Positions 35,372 through 44,922 of a stretch of DNA of 64,000 bases are shown here, piece after piece. The notes under the pieces were generated by a model that saw only the letters and a list, made by a program, of their open reading frames with translations, did no database searches and had not been told where the DNA came from. The position numbers and the translations under genes are program-made. Positions within the stretch are counted from its first letter, which is position 1; each line of letters starts with the position of its first letter. The stretch comes from Streptomyces sp. NRRL S-87. GTDB lineage: Bacteria > Actinomycetota > Actinomycetes > Streptomycetales > Streptomycetaceae. The stretch lies in the NCBI RefSeq assembly GCF_000719335.1, contig NZ_JOGB01000006.1, forward strand, positions 80,708 through 144,707. Direction: 5' to 3'.

Positions 35372-38300
35372 ATGCCGGACGGCGCGGAGGTCGATCTCGA
35401 CGGCCTGGAGCAGGCACTGCGCGCGCACGTGGACGGCGAGGTCCGCTTCGACGCGGGCAGCCGCGGCGCGTACGCCACCGACGGCTCCAACTACCGGCAG
35501 GTGCCCCTCGGCGTCGTGGTGCCCCGCACCGTGGAGGCCGGCGCCGCAGCGGTGGGCGTCTGCGCCCGGTACGCGGCACCGGTGCTGTCGCGCGGTGGCG
35601 GCACCAGCCTGGGCGGGCAGTGCACCAACGCGGCGGTGGTCATCGACTGGACCAAGTACTGCAACCGCCTGGTCTCGGTGGACCCGGCGGCGCGGACCTG
35701 CGTGGTCGAACCGGGCATCGTGCTGGACGACCTCAACCGCCGACTCGCGCCGTACGGCCTGAAGTTCGGCCCGAAGCCGTCCACGCACAGCCACTGCGCG
35801 CTGGGCGGGATGATCGGCAACAACAGCTGCGGGGCCTCCGCCCAGGCCTACGGCAAGACCGCCGACAACGTCAGGCGCCTGGAGGTCCTCACCTACGAGG
35901 GCGGCCGCTTCTGGGCCGGTCCGACGGACCGGGCGGGGTTCGCGGAGATCATGGCCGCAGGCGGCGTCCGGGCCCGGCTGTACCGGGGCCTGAAGGACGT
36001 CACCGACCGGTACCTGGCCGAGATCCGCACGGGCTACCCGAAGATCCCGCGCCGGGTCTCGGGCTACAACCTGGACGCGCTGCTGCCGGAGAACGGCTTC
36101 GACGTCGCGCGGGCCCTCGTCGGCAGCGAAGGGACGCTGGTCACCGTCCTGCGGGCGGAGCTCGAGCTGGTCGACGTACCGGCGGCCGAGGCGCTGCTCG
36201 TCCTCGGCTTCGACGACATCCACCGGGCCGCCGACGCGGTACCCGACCTGCTCGCACACAGCCGACCCACCCAGCTGGAGGCCGTCGACGGCCGCATGGC
36301 GCAGCTGATGCGGGAGGAGCACGCCCACCTGGACTCCCTGGAGGCCCTGCCCGAGGGCGACAGCTGGCTGCTGGTCCAGTTCGCCGGCGACTCGAAGGAG
36401 GCGGCGGACGCCCAGGCGTACGAGCTGCTGCGGTCGCTGGGCCTCGAGGAGGGCGACCCTTCGGTGGCCCTGTCGGACGATCCGGCGCGTGAGGAGGAGA
36501 TGCTCAGGGCCCGCGAGGCGGGCCTCGGGGTGACGGCCCGCCCGCCGGACGGCGCCGAGACCTGGGAGGGCTGGGAGGACTCGGCGGTGCCGCCCGAGCG
36601 GCTGGGCGACTACCTGCGCGACCTGGAGGGGCTCTTCGACCGGTACGGCTACCGGCAGGCCTCCCTGTACGGGCACTTCGGGCAGGGCTGCGTGCACACC
36701 CGGATCCCGTTCGAGCTGCGCGAGGGCAGGGGGGTCGAGGCGTTCCGCGCCTTCCTGTTCGACGCGGCCGACCTCGTGGCCTCCTACGGGGGGTCGCTGT
36801 CCGGGGAGCACGGCGACGGGCAGGCCCGCGGCGAGCTGCTGCCGCGCATGTTCACCCCCGCGCTCATGGACGCGATGGGCGAGGTCAAGGCGCTGTTCGA
36901 CCCCAGGAACCGGATGAACCCCGGCAAGGTCGTCCACCCGCACCGCGTGGACGAGGACCTGCGACTGGGCTCCGACTGGCGGCCCAGGCCGCAGACCACG
37001 TACTTCGCGTACGCGGACGACGACAACGACTTCGGGCAGGCGGTCCTGCGCTGCGTGGGCATCGGCAACTGCCGCTCGCGGCGGGGCGGAGTCATGTGCC
37101 CGTCCTTCCGGGCCACGCGGGAGGAGGAGCACTCCACCCGCGGACGGGCCCGTCTGCTCTTCGAGATGCTGGACGGCCACGGCGACTCCCCGGTCACCGG
37201 CGGCTGGCGCTCCACGGAGGTACGGGACGCGCTCGACCTGTGTCTGGCCTGCAAGGGCTGCACGTCCGACTGCCCGGTCGGGGTGGACATGGCCACGTAC
37301 AAGGCCGAGTTCCTCGCCCACCACTACCGGGGCCGGCTGCGCCCGCCCGCCCACTACGCCATGGGCTGGCTGCCGGTGTGGGCGCAGGTGGCCCAGATGG
37401 CACCGGGTGCGGCGAACGCGGCCCTGCACGCACCGGGTCTGAGCCGGATCGGGAGGATGCTCGCCGGCGTCGACCCGCGCCGCGACGCGCCCGTGTTCGC
37501 CGCGGCGTCGTTCCGGGAGGCGTGGCGGCGGCAGGGGCGGGCGGCGCCGGATCCGGGCGATCCGCGCACGGTGCTGCTGTGGGCGGACACCTTCACCGAC
37601 CACTTCCACCCCCATGTCGGTGACGCCGCGGTCCGGCTGCTGGAGGACGCCGGGTTCCGGGTCGCCGTCGCGGACGCGCCGGCGTGCTGCGGCCTGACGT
37701 GGATCTCCACCGGACAGCTGGCCACCGCCCGCCGCGTCCTGAAGCGCACGACGCGGCTGCTGCGGCCGTGGCTGGAGGCCGGCACGCCGATCATCGGGCT
37801 CGAACCCTCCTGCGCCGCCGTCTTCCGCAGCGACGCCCCCGACCTACTGGCCGGCGACCAGGACGTCCTCCGTCTGGCCGGGCAGGTGCGGACCCTCGCC
37901 GAGCAGCTGGTCGACCACGCCCCCGACGGCTGGCGGCCGCCGCGGGTCGGCCGGGCGGCGACCGTGCAGGTGCACTGCCACCAGCACGCCGTCCTCGGCA
38001 CCGGCCCGGACCGGGAACTGATGCGCCGCGCCGCTCTGGAGGCCGACGTGCTCGACGAGGGCTGCTGCGGCCTGGCCGGCAACTTCGGCTTCGAGGCGGG
38101 GCACTACGACCTGTCGATGGCGGTCGCCGAACAGGGCGTCCTGCCGGCCGTGCGCGGCACCGCCCCCGGCGCCTTCGTCCTCGCCGACGGTTTCAGCTGC
38201 CGTACCCAGATCGACCAGGCGGCCACCGGGCGCCGGGCGGTGCACCTGGCCGAGGTCCTGGCGCTGGCCCTGGACGGGCCGCCGCCCGCCGAGCACCCCG

Positions 38301-38437
38301 AGCAGGCGCTCCCGCGCCCGCGGCTCCGGCCCGCGCCGCCCCGCCTGCTGACCGCGGGGCTGGCCGGGGCCGTCACCGGGATGGCCGCGGGCGGTGTCCT
38401 CGCCGCCCGCCGCCGGATCCGGCGGGGTGCGGCATGA
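35372..38437 (+). CDS. FAD-linked oxidase fused to Fe-S / CCG-domain oxidoreductase
   Basis: 1,021 residues, ATG 35372 with GGAGGGA upstream. The N-terminal 490 residues are a VAO-type FAD domain (PVLSRGGGTSLGGQC, then GGMIGNNSCGA) with an FAD-oxidase C domain (SGEHGDGQARGELL). Then come two cysteine clusters for iron-sulfur centres (IGNCRSRRGGVMCPSFRAT; CLACKGCTSDCPVG) and a CCG-type heterodisulfide-reductase-like domain (CCGLTW; EGCCGLAGNFG). The order fits D-2-hydroxyacid / D-lactate dehydrogenases of the YdiJ type, which oxidise hydroxy acids and feed membrane electron carriers. It overlaps the next gene by ATGA. A hydrophobic segment near the C-terminus (AGLAGAVTGMAAGGVLAA) may anchor it. 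Confidence 0.9.
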   Translation: MPDGAEVDLDGLEQALRAHVDGEVRFDAGSRGAYATDGSNYRQVPLGVVVPRTVEAGAAAVGVCARYAAPVLSRGGGTSLGGQCTNAAVVIDWTKYCNRLVSVDPAARTCVVEPGIVLDDLNRRLAPYGLKFGPKPSTHSHCALGGMIGNNSCGASAQAYGKTADNVRRLEVLTYEGGRFWAGPTDRAGFAEIMAAGGVRARLYRGLKDVTDRYLAEIRTGYPKIPRRVSGYNLDALLPENGFDVARALVGSEGTLVTVLRAELELVDVPAAEALLVLGFDDIHRAADAVPDLLAHSRPTQLEAVDGRMAQLMREEHAHLDSLEALPEGDSWLLVQFAGDSKEAADAQAYELLRSLGLEEGDPSVALSDDPAREEEMLRAREAGLGVTARPPDGAETWEGWEDSAVPPERLGDYLRDLEGLFDRYGYRQASLYGHFGQGCVHTRIPFELREGRGVEAFRAFLFDAADLVASYGGSLSGEHGDGQARGELLPRMFTPALMDAMGEVKALFDPRNRMNPGKVVHPHRVDEDLRLGSDWRPRPQTTYFAYADDDNDFGQAVLRCVGIGNCRSRRGGVMCPSFRATREEEHSTRGRARLLFEMLDGHGDSPVTGGWRSTEVRDALDLCLACKGCTSDCPVGVDMATYKAEFLAHHYRGRLRPPAHYAMGWLPVWAQVAQMAPGAANAALHAPGLSRIGRMLAGVDPRRDAPVFAAASFREAWRRQGRAAPDPGDPRTVLLWADTFTDHFHPHVGDAAVRLLEDAGFRVAVADAPACCGLTWISTGQLATARRVLKRTTRLLRPWLEAGTPIIGLEPSCAAVFRSDAPDLLAGDQDVLRLAGQVRTLAEQLVDHAPDGWRPPRVGRAATVQVHCHQHAVLGTGPDRELMRRAALEADVLDEGCCGLAGNFGFEAGHYDLSMAVAEQGVLPAVRGTAPGAFVLADGFSCRTQIDQAATGRRAVHLAEVLALALDGPPPAEHPEQALPRPRLRPAPPRLLTAGLAGAVTGMAAGGVLAARRRIRRGAA

Positions 38438-39567
38438 GGAGCTCCCGGGCGCCCGTCGTGGCCGGGGCCGGCGTCCCGACCGTCGAGGCCCTGCACGTAC
38501 AGGTGCTGCAGTTCCCTACCGACGCCCCAGAGGCGGACGGCACCCTGGCCTGGGACCGGACGACGATGCTCCTCGTCCAGGTCCACGGCGGCGGAACCGC
38601 GGGCCTGGGCTACGGCTACGGCGACCCCGCCGCCGCCCGGGTGATCACCGGCCTGCTCGACGACGTGGTCATCGGCCGGGCCGTCTTCGACGTACCGGCC
38701 GTGAACGAGGCGATGGGCCGCGCGGTGCGCAACGCGGGCCGGCCCGGCCTGATCGCCGGTGCCGTCTCGGCGGTCGACATCGCCCTGTGGGACCTCAAGG
38801 CCCGCGTGCTCGGTCTCCCGTTGGCCGACCTGCTCGGCCGGGCCCGTGACGAGGTGCCCGTCTACGGCAGCGGCGGCTTCACCACGTACGGGCACCGCCG
38901 GCTCGCCGAGCAGCTCGAAGGCTGGGCCGGACAGGGCTTCGTCCGCTTCAAGATCAAGATCGGGGAGGGCTGGGGCACGCGTGAGCGACGCGACCTGGAA
39001 CGCACCGAGCGGGCGCGTGCGGTGGTGGGAGGCGACGCCGAGCTGTACGTGGATGCCAACGGGGCCTACACCCGCAAGCAGGCGGTCAGGGTCGGACGTA
39101 CCCTGACCGGCCTGGGCGTGTCCTGGTTCGAGGAGCCCGTCTCCTCCGACGACCTCACCGGCCTCGCCCGCGTCCGCGACGCGGTCACGGCCGACGTCGC
39201 GGCCGGCGAGTACGGCTACGACCTGCCCTACTTCGCCCGCATGCTCCCGGCCGTCGACTGCCTGCAGGCCGACGCCACCCGCTGCGGCGGCCTCACCGTG
39301 TGGCTGCGCGCGGCCGCCCTCGCCCAGGCCCACGGACTGCAGCTGTCCGGCCACTGCGCCCCGCACGTGCACGCGCACGCGGCGGCGGCGGTGCCGAACC
39401 TGCGGCACCTGGAGTGGTTCCACGACCACGTGCGCATCGAGAACCTGCTCTTCGACGGCACCCTCGACCCGGCCGGGAGCGCCGTGCACCCGGGCCGGGA
39501 CGGGCGGCCCGGCCTCGGCCTGACGATCCGGCCCGACGTGGCGGACCGGCACCGGCTCCACGGGTGA
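38434..39567 (+). CDS. Enolase-superfamily enzyme (mandelate racemase-like)
   Basis: 377 residues from ATG 38434 in an ATGA overlap. Signature residues appear in order: the KxK base (FKIKIG), metal ligands in VDANGAY, WFEEPV and AGEYG, and a histidine region (SGHCAPHVHAHA). This pattern fits acid-sugar dehydratases and related members of the mandelate racemase subgroup. The substrate is likely a sugar acid or hydroxy acid, in keeping with the hydroxyacid oxidoreductase just upstream. Exact reaction not assignable. Confidence 0.87.
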   Translation: MRSSRAPVVAGAGVPTVEALHVQVLQFPTDAPEADGTLAWDRTTMLLVQVHGGGTAGLGYGYGDPAAARVITGLLDDVVIGRAVFDVPAVNEAMGRAVRNAGRPGLIAGAVSAVDIALWDLKARVLGLPLADLLGRARDEVPVYGSGGFTTYGHRRLAEQLEGWAGQGFVRFKIKIGEGWGTRERRDLERTERARAVVGGDAELYVDANGAYTRKQAVRVGRTLTGLGVSWFEEPVSSDDLTGLARVRDAVTADVAAGEYGYDLPYFARMLPAVDCLQADATRCGGLTVWLRAAALAQAHGLQLSGHCAPHVHAHAAAAVPNLRHLEWFHDHVRIENLLFDGTLDPAGSAVHPGRDGRPGLGLTIRPDVADRHRLHG

Positions 39568-39674
39568 GGCACCGTGAACACGGCGACGGCGACGGCAACG
39601 GCGATGACGGGCGGTGTCGGCGGTGGCGGTGGCGGTGGCGTACGGACCGGGCGCGACGAGGAAGGGGTTCGCCG

Positions 39675-41432
39675 GTGACCTCCCCGACCTGCGCCCCACC
39701 TGCTCCGCACGCCCTGCGGGACTACGCCCTGCTTGCGGACGGCGAGCGCGGCGCCCTGGTCGGGCCCCGCGGCGACATCGTGTGGATGTGCGCACCGGCT
39801 TGGCAGGACGATGCCGTGTTCGCCGCCTTGATCGGCGGCGACGGCTGGTACACCCTCGCCCCCGGCGGGCCGTTCGTGTGGGGCGGCTCCTACGAGCCGG
39901 GCAGCCTCGTCTGGCGCAGCCGCTGGATCACCCACCACGGCATCACCGAGTGCCGCGAGGCGCTGGCCTACCCGGGCGAGGCGCACCGCGCCGTGCTGCT
40001 GCGCCGGATCCTGGCCGTCGACGGCGACGCCCGCCTGGAGGTGGAGCTGAACGTGGCGGCCGGTTTCGGGAACGAGCCGCTGCGCGAGGTGCGCCGGGAC
40101 GAACACGGGCGGTGGACGGGTCGCGCCGGCGAGCTGCACGTCCGATGGAGCGGGGCGCCGCACGCCCGGCCGGGCGGGGGTCGGCTGCGCGCCACCGTCG
40201 ACCTGGCCGCCGGGGCGCACCACGACCTCGTGCTGGAGGTCTGCGACCGACCGCTGCCCGGCCCTTCCCCGGCCGCCGCGTGGTGGCGGGCCACCGAGGC
40301 CGGGTGGGCCGCCCGGGTGCCCGACCTCGCCCACGCGCTGGGGCGGCGGGACGCGCGGCACGCGTACGCGGTCATGGCCGGTCTCACCTCGCGCAGCGGG
40401 GGCACGGTGGCCGCGGCCACCACCAGCCTGCCCGAACGGGCCGAACAGGGGCGCAACTACGACTACCGGTACGTGTGGATCCGCGACCAGGCCTACGTGG
40501 GCCAGGCCGTCGCCGCAGCGGGCGGGCACCCGCTGCTGGACGACTCGGTGCGGTTCGTCACCGCCCGCCTCCTCGACCACGGCCCCGGACTGGCCCCCGC
40601 CTACACCACCACCGGGCAGGCGGTACCCGACCAGCGCGCCCTGGACCTTCCCGGCTACCCGGGCGGCTTCGACGTCGTCGGCAACCGTGTCAACCGCCAG
40701 TTCCAGCTGGACGTGTTCGGCGAGGCCCTGCTGCTCCTGGCTGCCGCGGCCCGCCTCGACCAGCTGGATCCGGACGGCTGGCGGGCGGCCCGCACGGCCG
40801 CCGACACCATCGCCGCCCGCCACGGCGAGCCGGACGCGGGGATCTGGGAACTGCACGACGAGCGCTGGGCGCACAGCCGACTGGTGTGCGCGGCCGGTCT
40901 GCGGGCGATCGCCGCCGTGTCGCCCCGGGCGGACCGCGGACGCGCCGTCGGCTGGGAGGCCCTGGCGGATGCGCTCGTCGCCGACACCTCCGCCGACTGC
41001 CTCCACCCCACGGGACGCTGGCAGCGCTCCCCGACCGACGCCGGGGTGGACGCGGCCCTGCTGATGCCCGCCCTGCGCGGGGGGCTGCCCGCCGACGACC
41101 CCCGTACCGTGGCCACCCTGCGCGCGGTGCGCACCGACCTGGCCGCGGGTCACTTCCTGTACCGGTTCCGCCACGACCGGCGGCCCCTGCAGGACGCGGA
41201 GGGAGCGTTCCTGCTGTGCGGCTTCGCGATGGCCCTGGCCGAGCACCAGCAGCACCACGACATCGAGGCGGTCCGGTGGTTCGAACGCAACCGGACCGCG
41301 TGCGGACCGCCGGGCCTCTACGCGGAGGAGTTCGACGTCGCCCAGCGACAGCTGCGCGGCAACCTGCCGCAGGCGTTCGTCCACGCGCTGATGCTGGAGA
41401 CCGCCGCGCGCCTCGGGCAGCGGCACCGGTGA
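39675..41432 (+). CDS. Glycoside hydrolase family 15 protein (glucoamylase/trehalase type)
   Basis: 585 residues from GTG 39675 after GAGGAAGGGG. The N-terminal beta-sandwich (RDYALLADGERGALVGPRGDIVWM) and the (alpha/alpha)6 barrel carry the GH15 signatures NYDYRYVWIRDQAY and DAEGAFLLCGFA with the acid Glu. No signal peptide, so it should act on internal alpha-glucan or trehalose-type sugars. The gap before it (39568-39674) holds GGCGAC and GGTGGC low-complexity runs. It is in the same direction as the upstream metabolic genes and shortly precedes the SDR. Confidence 0.87.
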   Translation: MTSPTCAPPAPHALRDYALLADGERGALVGPRGDIVWMCAPAWQDDAVFAALIGGDGWYTLAPGGPFVWGGSYEPGSLVWRSRWITHHGITECREALAYPGEAHRAVLLRRILAVDGDARLEVELNVAAGFGNEPLREVRRDEHGRWTGRAGELHVRWSGAPHARPGGGRLRATVDLAAGAHHDLVLEVCDRPLPGPSPAAAWWRATEAGWAARVPDLAHALGRRDARHAYAVMAGLTSRSGGTVAAATTSLPERAEQGRNYDYRYVWIRDQAYVGQAVAAAGGHPLLDDSVRFVTARLLDHGPGLAPAYTTTGQAVPDQRALDLPGYPGGFDVVGNRVNRQFQLDVFGEALLLLAAAARLDQLDPDGWRAARTAADTIAARHGEPDAGIWELHDERWAHSRLVCAAGLRAIAAVSPRADRGRAVGWEALADALVADTSADCLHPTGRWQRSPTDAGVDAALLMPALRGGLPADDPRTVATLRAVRTDLAAGHFLYRFRHDRRPLQDAEGAFLLCGFAMALAEHQQHHDIEAVRWFERNRTACGPPGLYAEEFDVAQRQLRGNLPQAFVHALMLETAARLGQRHR

Positions 41433-41484
41433 CCCCCTGCCACCGCGTCCGTTTGCCCCACCACATCACGGAAAGACGAGCTGC

Positions 41485-42501
41485 ATGGACGATGTGGAAA
41501 CCGCCCGGCGCTCCGTCGTCATCACCGGAGCCAGCGGCGGCATCGGCAGGGCATCCGCCGTGGCCTTCGCCGCCCGGGGCGACCAGCTCGCCCTGATCGC
41601 CCGCGGCAGCTCCGGCCTGGACGCCGCCGTGCGCGAGGCCGAGCGGGCCGGCGCCGCCAAGGTCGTCGCCATCGAGGCGGACGTGGCCGACGCGCAGGCA
41701 GTGGACGCCGCCGCCCAGCAGGCCGAGGACGAGCTCGGACCCATCGACGTGTGGGTCAACGACGCCTTCGCCACCGTGTTCGCCCCCTTCACCGAGATCA
41801 CCCCCGAGGAGTTCCGCCGCGTCACGGAAGTGAGCTACCTCGGCTACGTCTACGCCACCCAGGCCGCCCTCAGGAGGATGCTCCCCCGCGACGCGGGCGT
41901 GGTCGTGCAGGTGGGCTCGGCCATCGCCTACCGCGGCATCCCGCTGCAGAGCGCCTACAGCGGCGCCAAGCACGCCATCCAGGGCTTCAACGAGGCACTG
42001 CGCTGCGAGCTGCTCGCCTCCGGCTCCCACGTACGGACCACGATGGTCCAGATGCCGGCCGTGAACACCCCGCAGTTCGACTGGGGCCGTTCCCGCCTGC
42101 CCGAGCGGGCCCAGCCCGTGCCGCCGATCTACCAGCCCGAGGTCGCCGCCCAGGCCGTCGTGTACGCGGCGGACCACCCGGGGCGGCGCGAGTACTGGGT
42201 CGGCGCCAGCACCGTGGGGACCCTGGTGGCGAACGCCCTCGCGCCCGGGCTGCTGGACCGCTACCTCGCACGAACGGGGTACGACGCCCAGCAGGACGGC
42301 CACCGTCGCCGCCCCGGCACCCCGGACAACCTCGACGAACCGGTCGACGCCGAACGGGACTTCGGCGCGCACGGCCGCTTCGACGACCGCGCCCGCGAAC
42401 GCAGCCTCCAACAGCAGGCCGCACACGCCCTCGGTTCCCTGACCGACGCGGTCCGGCACACCACTGGACGGTTGGCCCGCCTCCGGTACGGGAAGCGGTA
42501 G
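41485..42501 (+). CDS. SDR family oxidoreductase with C-terminal extension
   Basis: 338 residues. The SDR core has VVITGASGGIGRASAVAFAARG, a shifted NAG region (VNDAFATVFAPF), VVQVGSAIAYRGIP and the catalytic YSGAKHAIQ. About 90 residues beyond the core (RREYWVGASTVG, then a charged tail) are typical of the membrane-associated DUF-type SDRs found beside stress genes in Streptomyces. It follows the GH15 gene by 52 bases. A tandem repeat and hairpin follow within 100 bases. Confidence 0.87.
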   Translation: MDDVETARRSVVITGASGGIGRASAVAFAARGDQLALIARGSSGLDAAVREAERAGAAKVVAIEADVADAQAVDAAAQQAEDELGPIDVWVNDAFATVFAPFTEITPEEFRRVTEVSYLGYVYATQAALRRMLPRDAGVVVQVGSAIAYRGIPLQSAYSGAKHAIQGFNEALRCELLASGSHVRTTMVQMPAVNTPQFDWGRSRLPERAQPVPPIYQPEVAAQAVVYAADHPGRREYWVGASTVGTLVANALAPGLLDRYLARTGYDAQQDGHRRRPGTPDNLDEPVDAERDFGAHGRFDDRARERSLQQQAAHALGSLTDAVRHTTGRLARLRYGKR

Positions 42502-42530
42502 CGGCTCGCCTTCGCACGGCCGGGCACGGG

Positions 42531-42584
42531 AGCGGTCCGGTCCCGAGGGGGAAGGACAGCGGTCCGGTCCCGAGGGGGAAGGAC
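42531..42584. repeat. 27-bp tandem duplication
   Basis: Two perfect 27-bp copies at 42531-42557 and 42558-42584, followed by a few bases of a third. Located between the SDR stop and the next small genes, in a 700-base region with little coding signal. Confidence 0.9.
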
Positions 42585-42599
42585 AGCGGGACCGGACCG
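42560..42599 (+). terminator. Hairpin formed by the repeat and its inverted copy
   Basis: CGGTCCGGTCCC (42560-42571) pairs perfectly with GGGACCGGACCG (42588-42599) across a 16-base loop. It lies about 60 bases after the SDR stop and could end transcription of the 33.6-42.5 kb run. Confidence 0.5.
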
Positions 42600-42875
42600 G
42601 CACCGCGGCGAGCAGGCGGATCGGGGGGTACCTGCTCCAGCCGCGGCCACCCCGCTCGTACCCCCGCCCGCTGGTCCGATGCACGGCGCGTCGGCACCCG
42701 GGGCCCGCGCGCGTCGGTGGGATGCCGGTCACCGGTCACGCGTGGCCCCCGCCGTCCATGAAAGCCCGCATAGAAGTCCTCGGGGCGGCCAGACGCGTGA
42801 CATGACCGCATTGGAGAGGCCCGGCCCCACCCATGTCCCCGACTCCCCCGCCTGCGCAACCCAGCGGGGGACGTG

Positions 42876-43268
42876 ATGCACGGCCCGGGGGACCCCCTGG
42901 CCGCACTGCTCGCGGTGCTGGTGCCGGGGCTCATGCTGTGCCTGCTGCTGGCGCTGGGGCGCTACGAGGAACTCCTCCTGCGCCGCCCGGTCCCCGACCC
43001 GCGTGGGCGCGCCCGTCACGCCCGGCGCCCCGCCCCGCCCTCTCCCCCGGGAGAGGGACACGTCGGCGCCCTCGCGGGCGACGGCGGTCAGGACGGCCCG
43101 GCTGAGCCGCGTCACGGAGCCGGGGCCCGCGGGTACTCGGCCGGAGGGTCCGGTCGTCGGTCCCCGGGGGCTCCGGGTCAGGTCGAGCGGAAGCTCACAG
43201 GGCCACCACGATGGCGTACACGAGGAAGAACAGCGCCACCAGGACGGCCAGTACGACGACGACCGTGA
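42876..43268 (+). CDS. Possible small membrane protein
   Basis: 130 residues if ATG 42876 is used (GTG 42873 is possible), with a GCGGGGGAC ribosome-like site. Only the first 35 residues are protein-like: a strong membrane helix (LAALLAVLVPGLMLCLLLALG) followed by RYEELLLRR. The rest is arginine/proline-rich and overlaps the opposite-strand DUF6480-like gene, so the true product may be shorter through an undetected frameshift, or the frame may be chance. Confidence 0.3.
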   Translation: MHGPGDPLAALLAVLVPGLMLCLLLALGRYEELLLRRPVPDPRGRARHARRPAPPSPPGEGHVGALAGDGGQDGPAEPRHGAGARGYSAGGSGRRSPGAPGQVERKLTGPPRWRTRGRTAPPGRPVRRRP

Positions 43269-43425
43269 GCGGTCCGCCCGCCCACCCGCGTTTCGGTGGC
43301 CTGTGGGGGCCGGTTCCCGTGCTGGTGCCGGATTCGGCCGGCGGGGTCGTACCAGCCGGTACGGAGCCGCCGGGGGTCAGCCCGGGAGTCGTTCGTGGAT
43401 CCGGGTCGGGGTTGCTGGTAGTCAT
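43195..43425 (-). CDS. DUF6480-like single-pass membrane protein
   Basis: 76 residues from ATG 43425. Hydrophilic, proline/threonine-rich N-terminus (MTTSNPDPDPRTTPGLTPGG) and one C-terminal membrane helix (LTVVVVLAVLVALFFLVYAIVVAL). This layout and the opening sequence match the small DUF6480 family of Streptomyces. Tail-anchored topology is likely; function unknown. Confidence 0.75.
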   Translation of the reverse strand: MTTSNPDPDPRTTPGLTPGGSVPAGTTPPAESGTSTGTGPHRPPKRGWAGGPLTVVVVLAVLVALFFLVYAIVVAL

Positions 43426-43545
43426 GCACCGCTGGTCCCCCGATCCCGGTGCGCCATGCCCCTGTCTCCTCACCTGTTCATTCGAGGTGAACATCCTGAC
43501 CGCGCCGTGCGGCGGGCCCGCGGCGGGCCCGCCGAACCGCAGGCG

Positions 43546-44148
43546 TCAGAACCGCTGGGCGAACTCGCAGCCCGAGAGGACGTCGAGGCTCGCGTTGTCG
43601 GCGATCGCGATGTCGAAGCCGGTGCCGCACACGACCCGGTCGTAGCCGAGGTTGCGGGAGACGATCGTGTCGTTGCCCGCGCGGCCGTCGAAAGTGGTCC
43701 CCGACGGAGCGGTCGGCCAGCCGTCGGGGTCGGTGAGCCGGTCTTCGGCGGCACCGCCGAGCAGGGTGTCGCGGCCGAGGCCGCCGTCGATGTCGCTCGG
43801 GAGGGACGTCTGGTTGTCGGCCCGGTCGTCCCGGTCACCCAGGGTCGCCTGGATACGGGTCACGCCCGTACCGCAGCGGACGGTGTTGTTGTCGACGCGG
43901 ACGCACCCCTGACCCGGGGTCAGCGGACTCGCCGCGTCCCGGACGATGAGGGTGCCCCCGCTCAGGGAGAAGGTGACGTCGTTCACCTCACCGGGCAGCG
44001 CGGCGAACTGCACGCTGCTGCCGTTGCGTGCCACGAGCGAGGGGCTGGCGGAGGCGGGTGAGGCCAGGGCCAGGGTGAGCGTGACCGCCGCGGCGGCGGG
44101 GACGGCCAGGCGGGCGGTGCGCAACAGGCGGGACGCGGTCGGGTTCAT
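43546..44148 (-). CDS. Secreted protein with hemolysin-type (RTX-like) repeats
   Basis: 200 residues from ATG 44148 behind GGAGG. A clear Sec signal peptide (arginines, then LAVPAAAAVTLTLALASPASA) precedes a small beta-rich domain. Two nonapeptide-like calcium-binding repeats are visible, GGLGRDTLLGG and FDGRAGNDTIVS. Four cysteines probably form two disulfides. Extracellular role unknown; too small to be a toxin of the RTX class. Confidence 0.82.
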   Translation of the reverse strand: MNPTASRLLRTARLAVPAAAAVTLTLALASPASASPSLVARNGSSVQFAALPGEVNDVTFSLSGGTLIVRDAASPLTPGQGCVRVDNNTVRCGTGVTRIQATLGDRDDRADNQTSLPSDIDGGLGRDTLLGGAAEDRLTDPDGWPTAPSGTTFDGRAGNDTIVSRNLGYDRVVCGTGFDIAIADNASLDVLSGCEFAQRF

Positions 44149-44337
44149 GGGGTTCCTCCGGCGTGAGCAGCGGTACGGCGGACCGTCGGGGCCCGCCGCA
44201 GACGTCGCTTCCCGCCCCGACCGTTCCGGCTGTAGGACGAGCACACATTTACCCCGCCCGCCACACAGGTCCGCCCGTCCGGGCCGCCCCCGACCGAGTC
44301 AGCCCGCCCGGCCGGGCCGGCCGCACCGGGACGCGCC

Positions 44338-44922
44338 TCAGTGGCCGAGCGACAGCACCGGCACGCTGTTTCCGTTGAAGTACCACAGCGCACTCGTGTA
44401 CCAGAGGACCACCAGCACGACCACCAGCGCACCTCCGGCGAGCGGGAGGGCCCAGTTCGGCAGGCGCCGGCTGTGCACCAGCAGGACCTTGGCGGCGAAC
44501 GCCCCGTAGAAGAAGCACCCCGCGAGCGAGTGCACCGCCACGCGCGAGCCGGTCAGCTGCACGCCGTACGCCCGGACGCAGTGCACCGCGACCGGGACGG
44601 TGAGGGCGAACAGCACCACGCCGACGATCCGGTGGGTGAGGGGCACCGGGCCCGGCACCCGGCGCACCCCGGGCAGCCGCCGGTACATCCACAGCGCCAG
44701 GAGCAGTTGGAGGACGGCCAGCCCCAGGGCGCCGGTGGCGAGCTGTGCTTTCAGACGCAGGGCATCCGTGCCCGTCCGGCCGAACAGGGTCGCGGTGTAG
44801 TCCGGCGTGTTCGCCCGGCCGAACAGGAACACGGCGGCGAACACGGCGGCGGCAGCCGCGAACGCCAGCGCGAGGGCGAGCCCGGCTTCCGGACGACGGA
44901 GAGAGGGCCGGGCGTGCGACAT
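44338..44922 (-). CDS. DUF6529-like multi-pass membrane protein
   Basis: 194 residues from ATG 44922 with GAGGAG upstream. Five or so membrane helices; conserved histidines in THRIVGVVLF, PVAVHCVRAYG and AVHSLAGCFFYG resemble cytochrome b561-like helical bundles, so haem binding is possible. Matches in form the DUF6529 family of actinomycetes. Upstream of it the DUF4291 gene diverges. Confidence 0.78.
   Translation of the reverse strand: MSHARPSLRRPEAGLALALAFAAAAAVFAAVFLFGRANTPDYTATLFGRTGTDALRLKAQLATGALGLAVLQLLLALWMYRRLPGVRRVPGPVPLTHRIVGVVLFALTVPVAVHCVRAYGVQLTGSRVAVHSLAGCFFYGAFAAKVLLVHSRRLPNWALPLAGGALVVVLVVLWYTSALWYFNGNSVPVLSLGH

Noticed and set aside
35087..37615. 842-residue minus-strand open frame
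   Set aside because: Antisense to the FAD/Fe-S oxidoreductase; no motif, no ribosome site.
39587..39640. GGCGAC/GGTGGC runs as a functional repeat
   Set aside because: Short, imperfect and common in DNA of this composition; slippage is a sufficient explanation.
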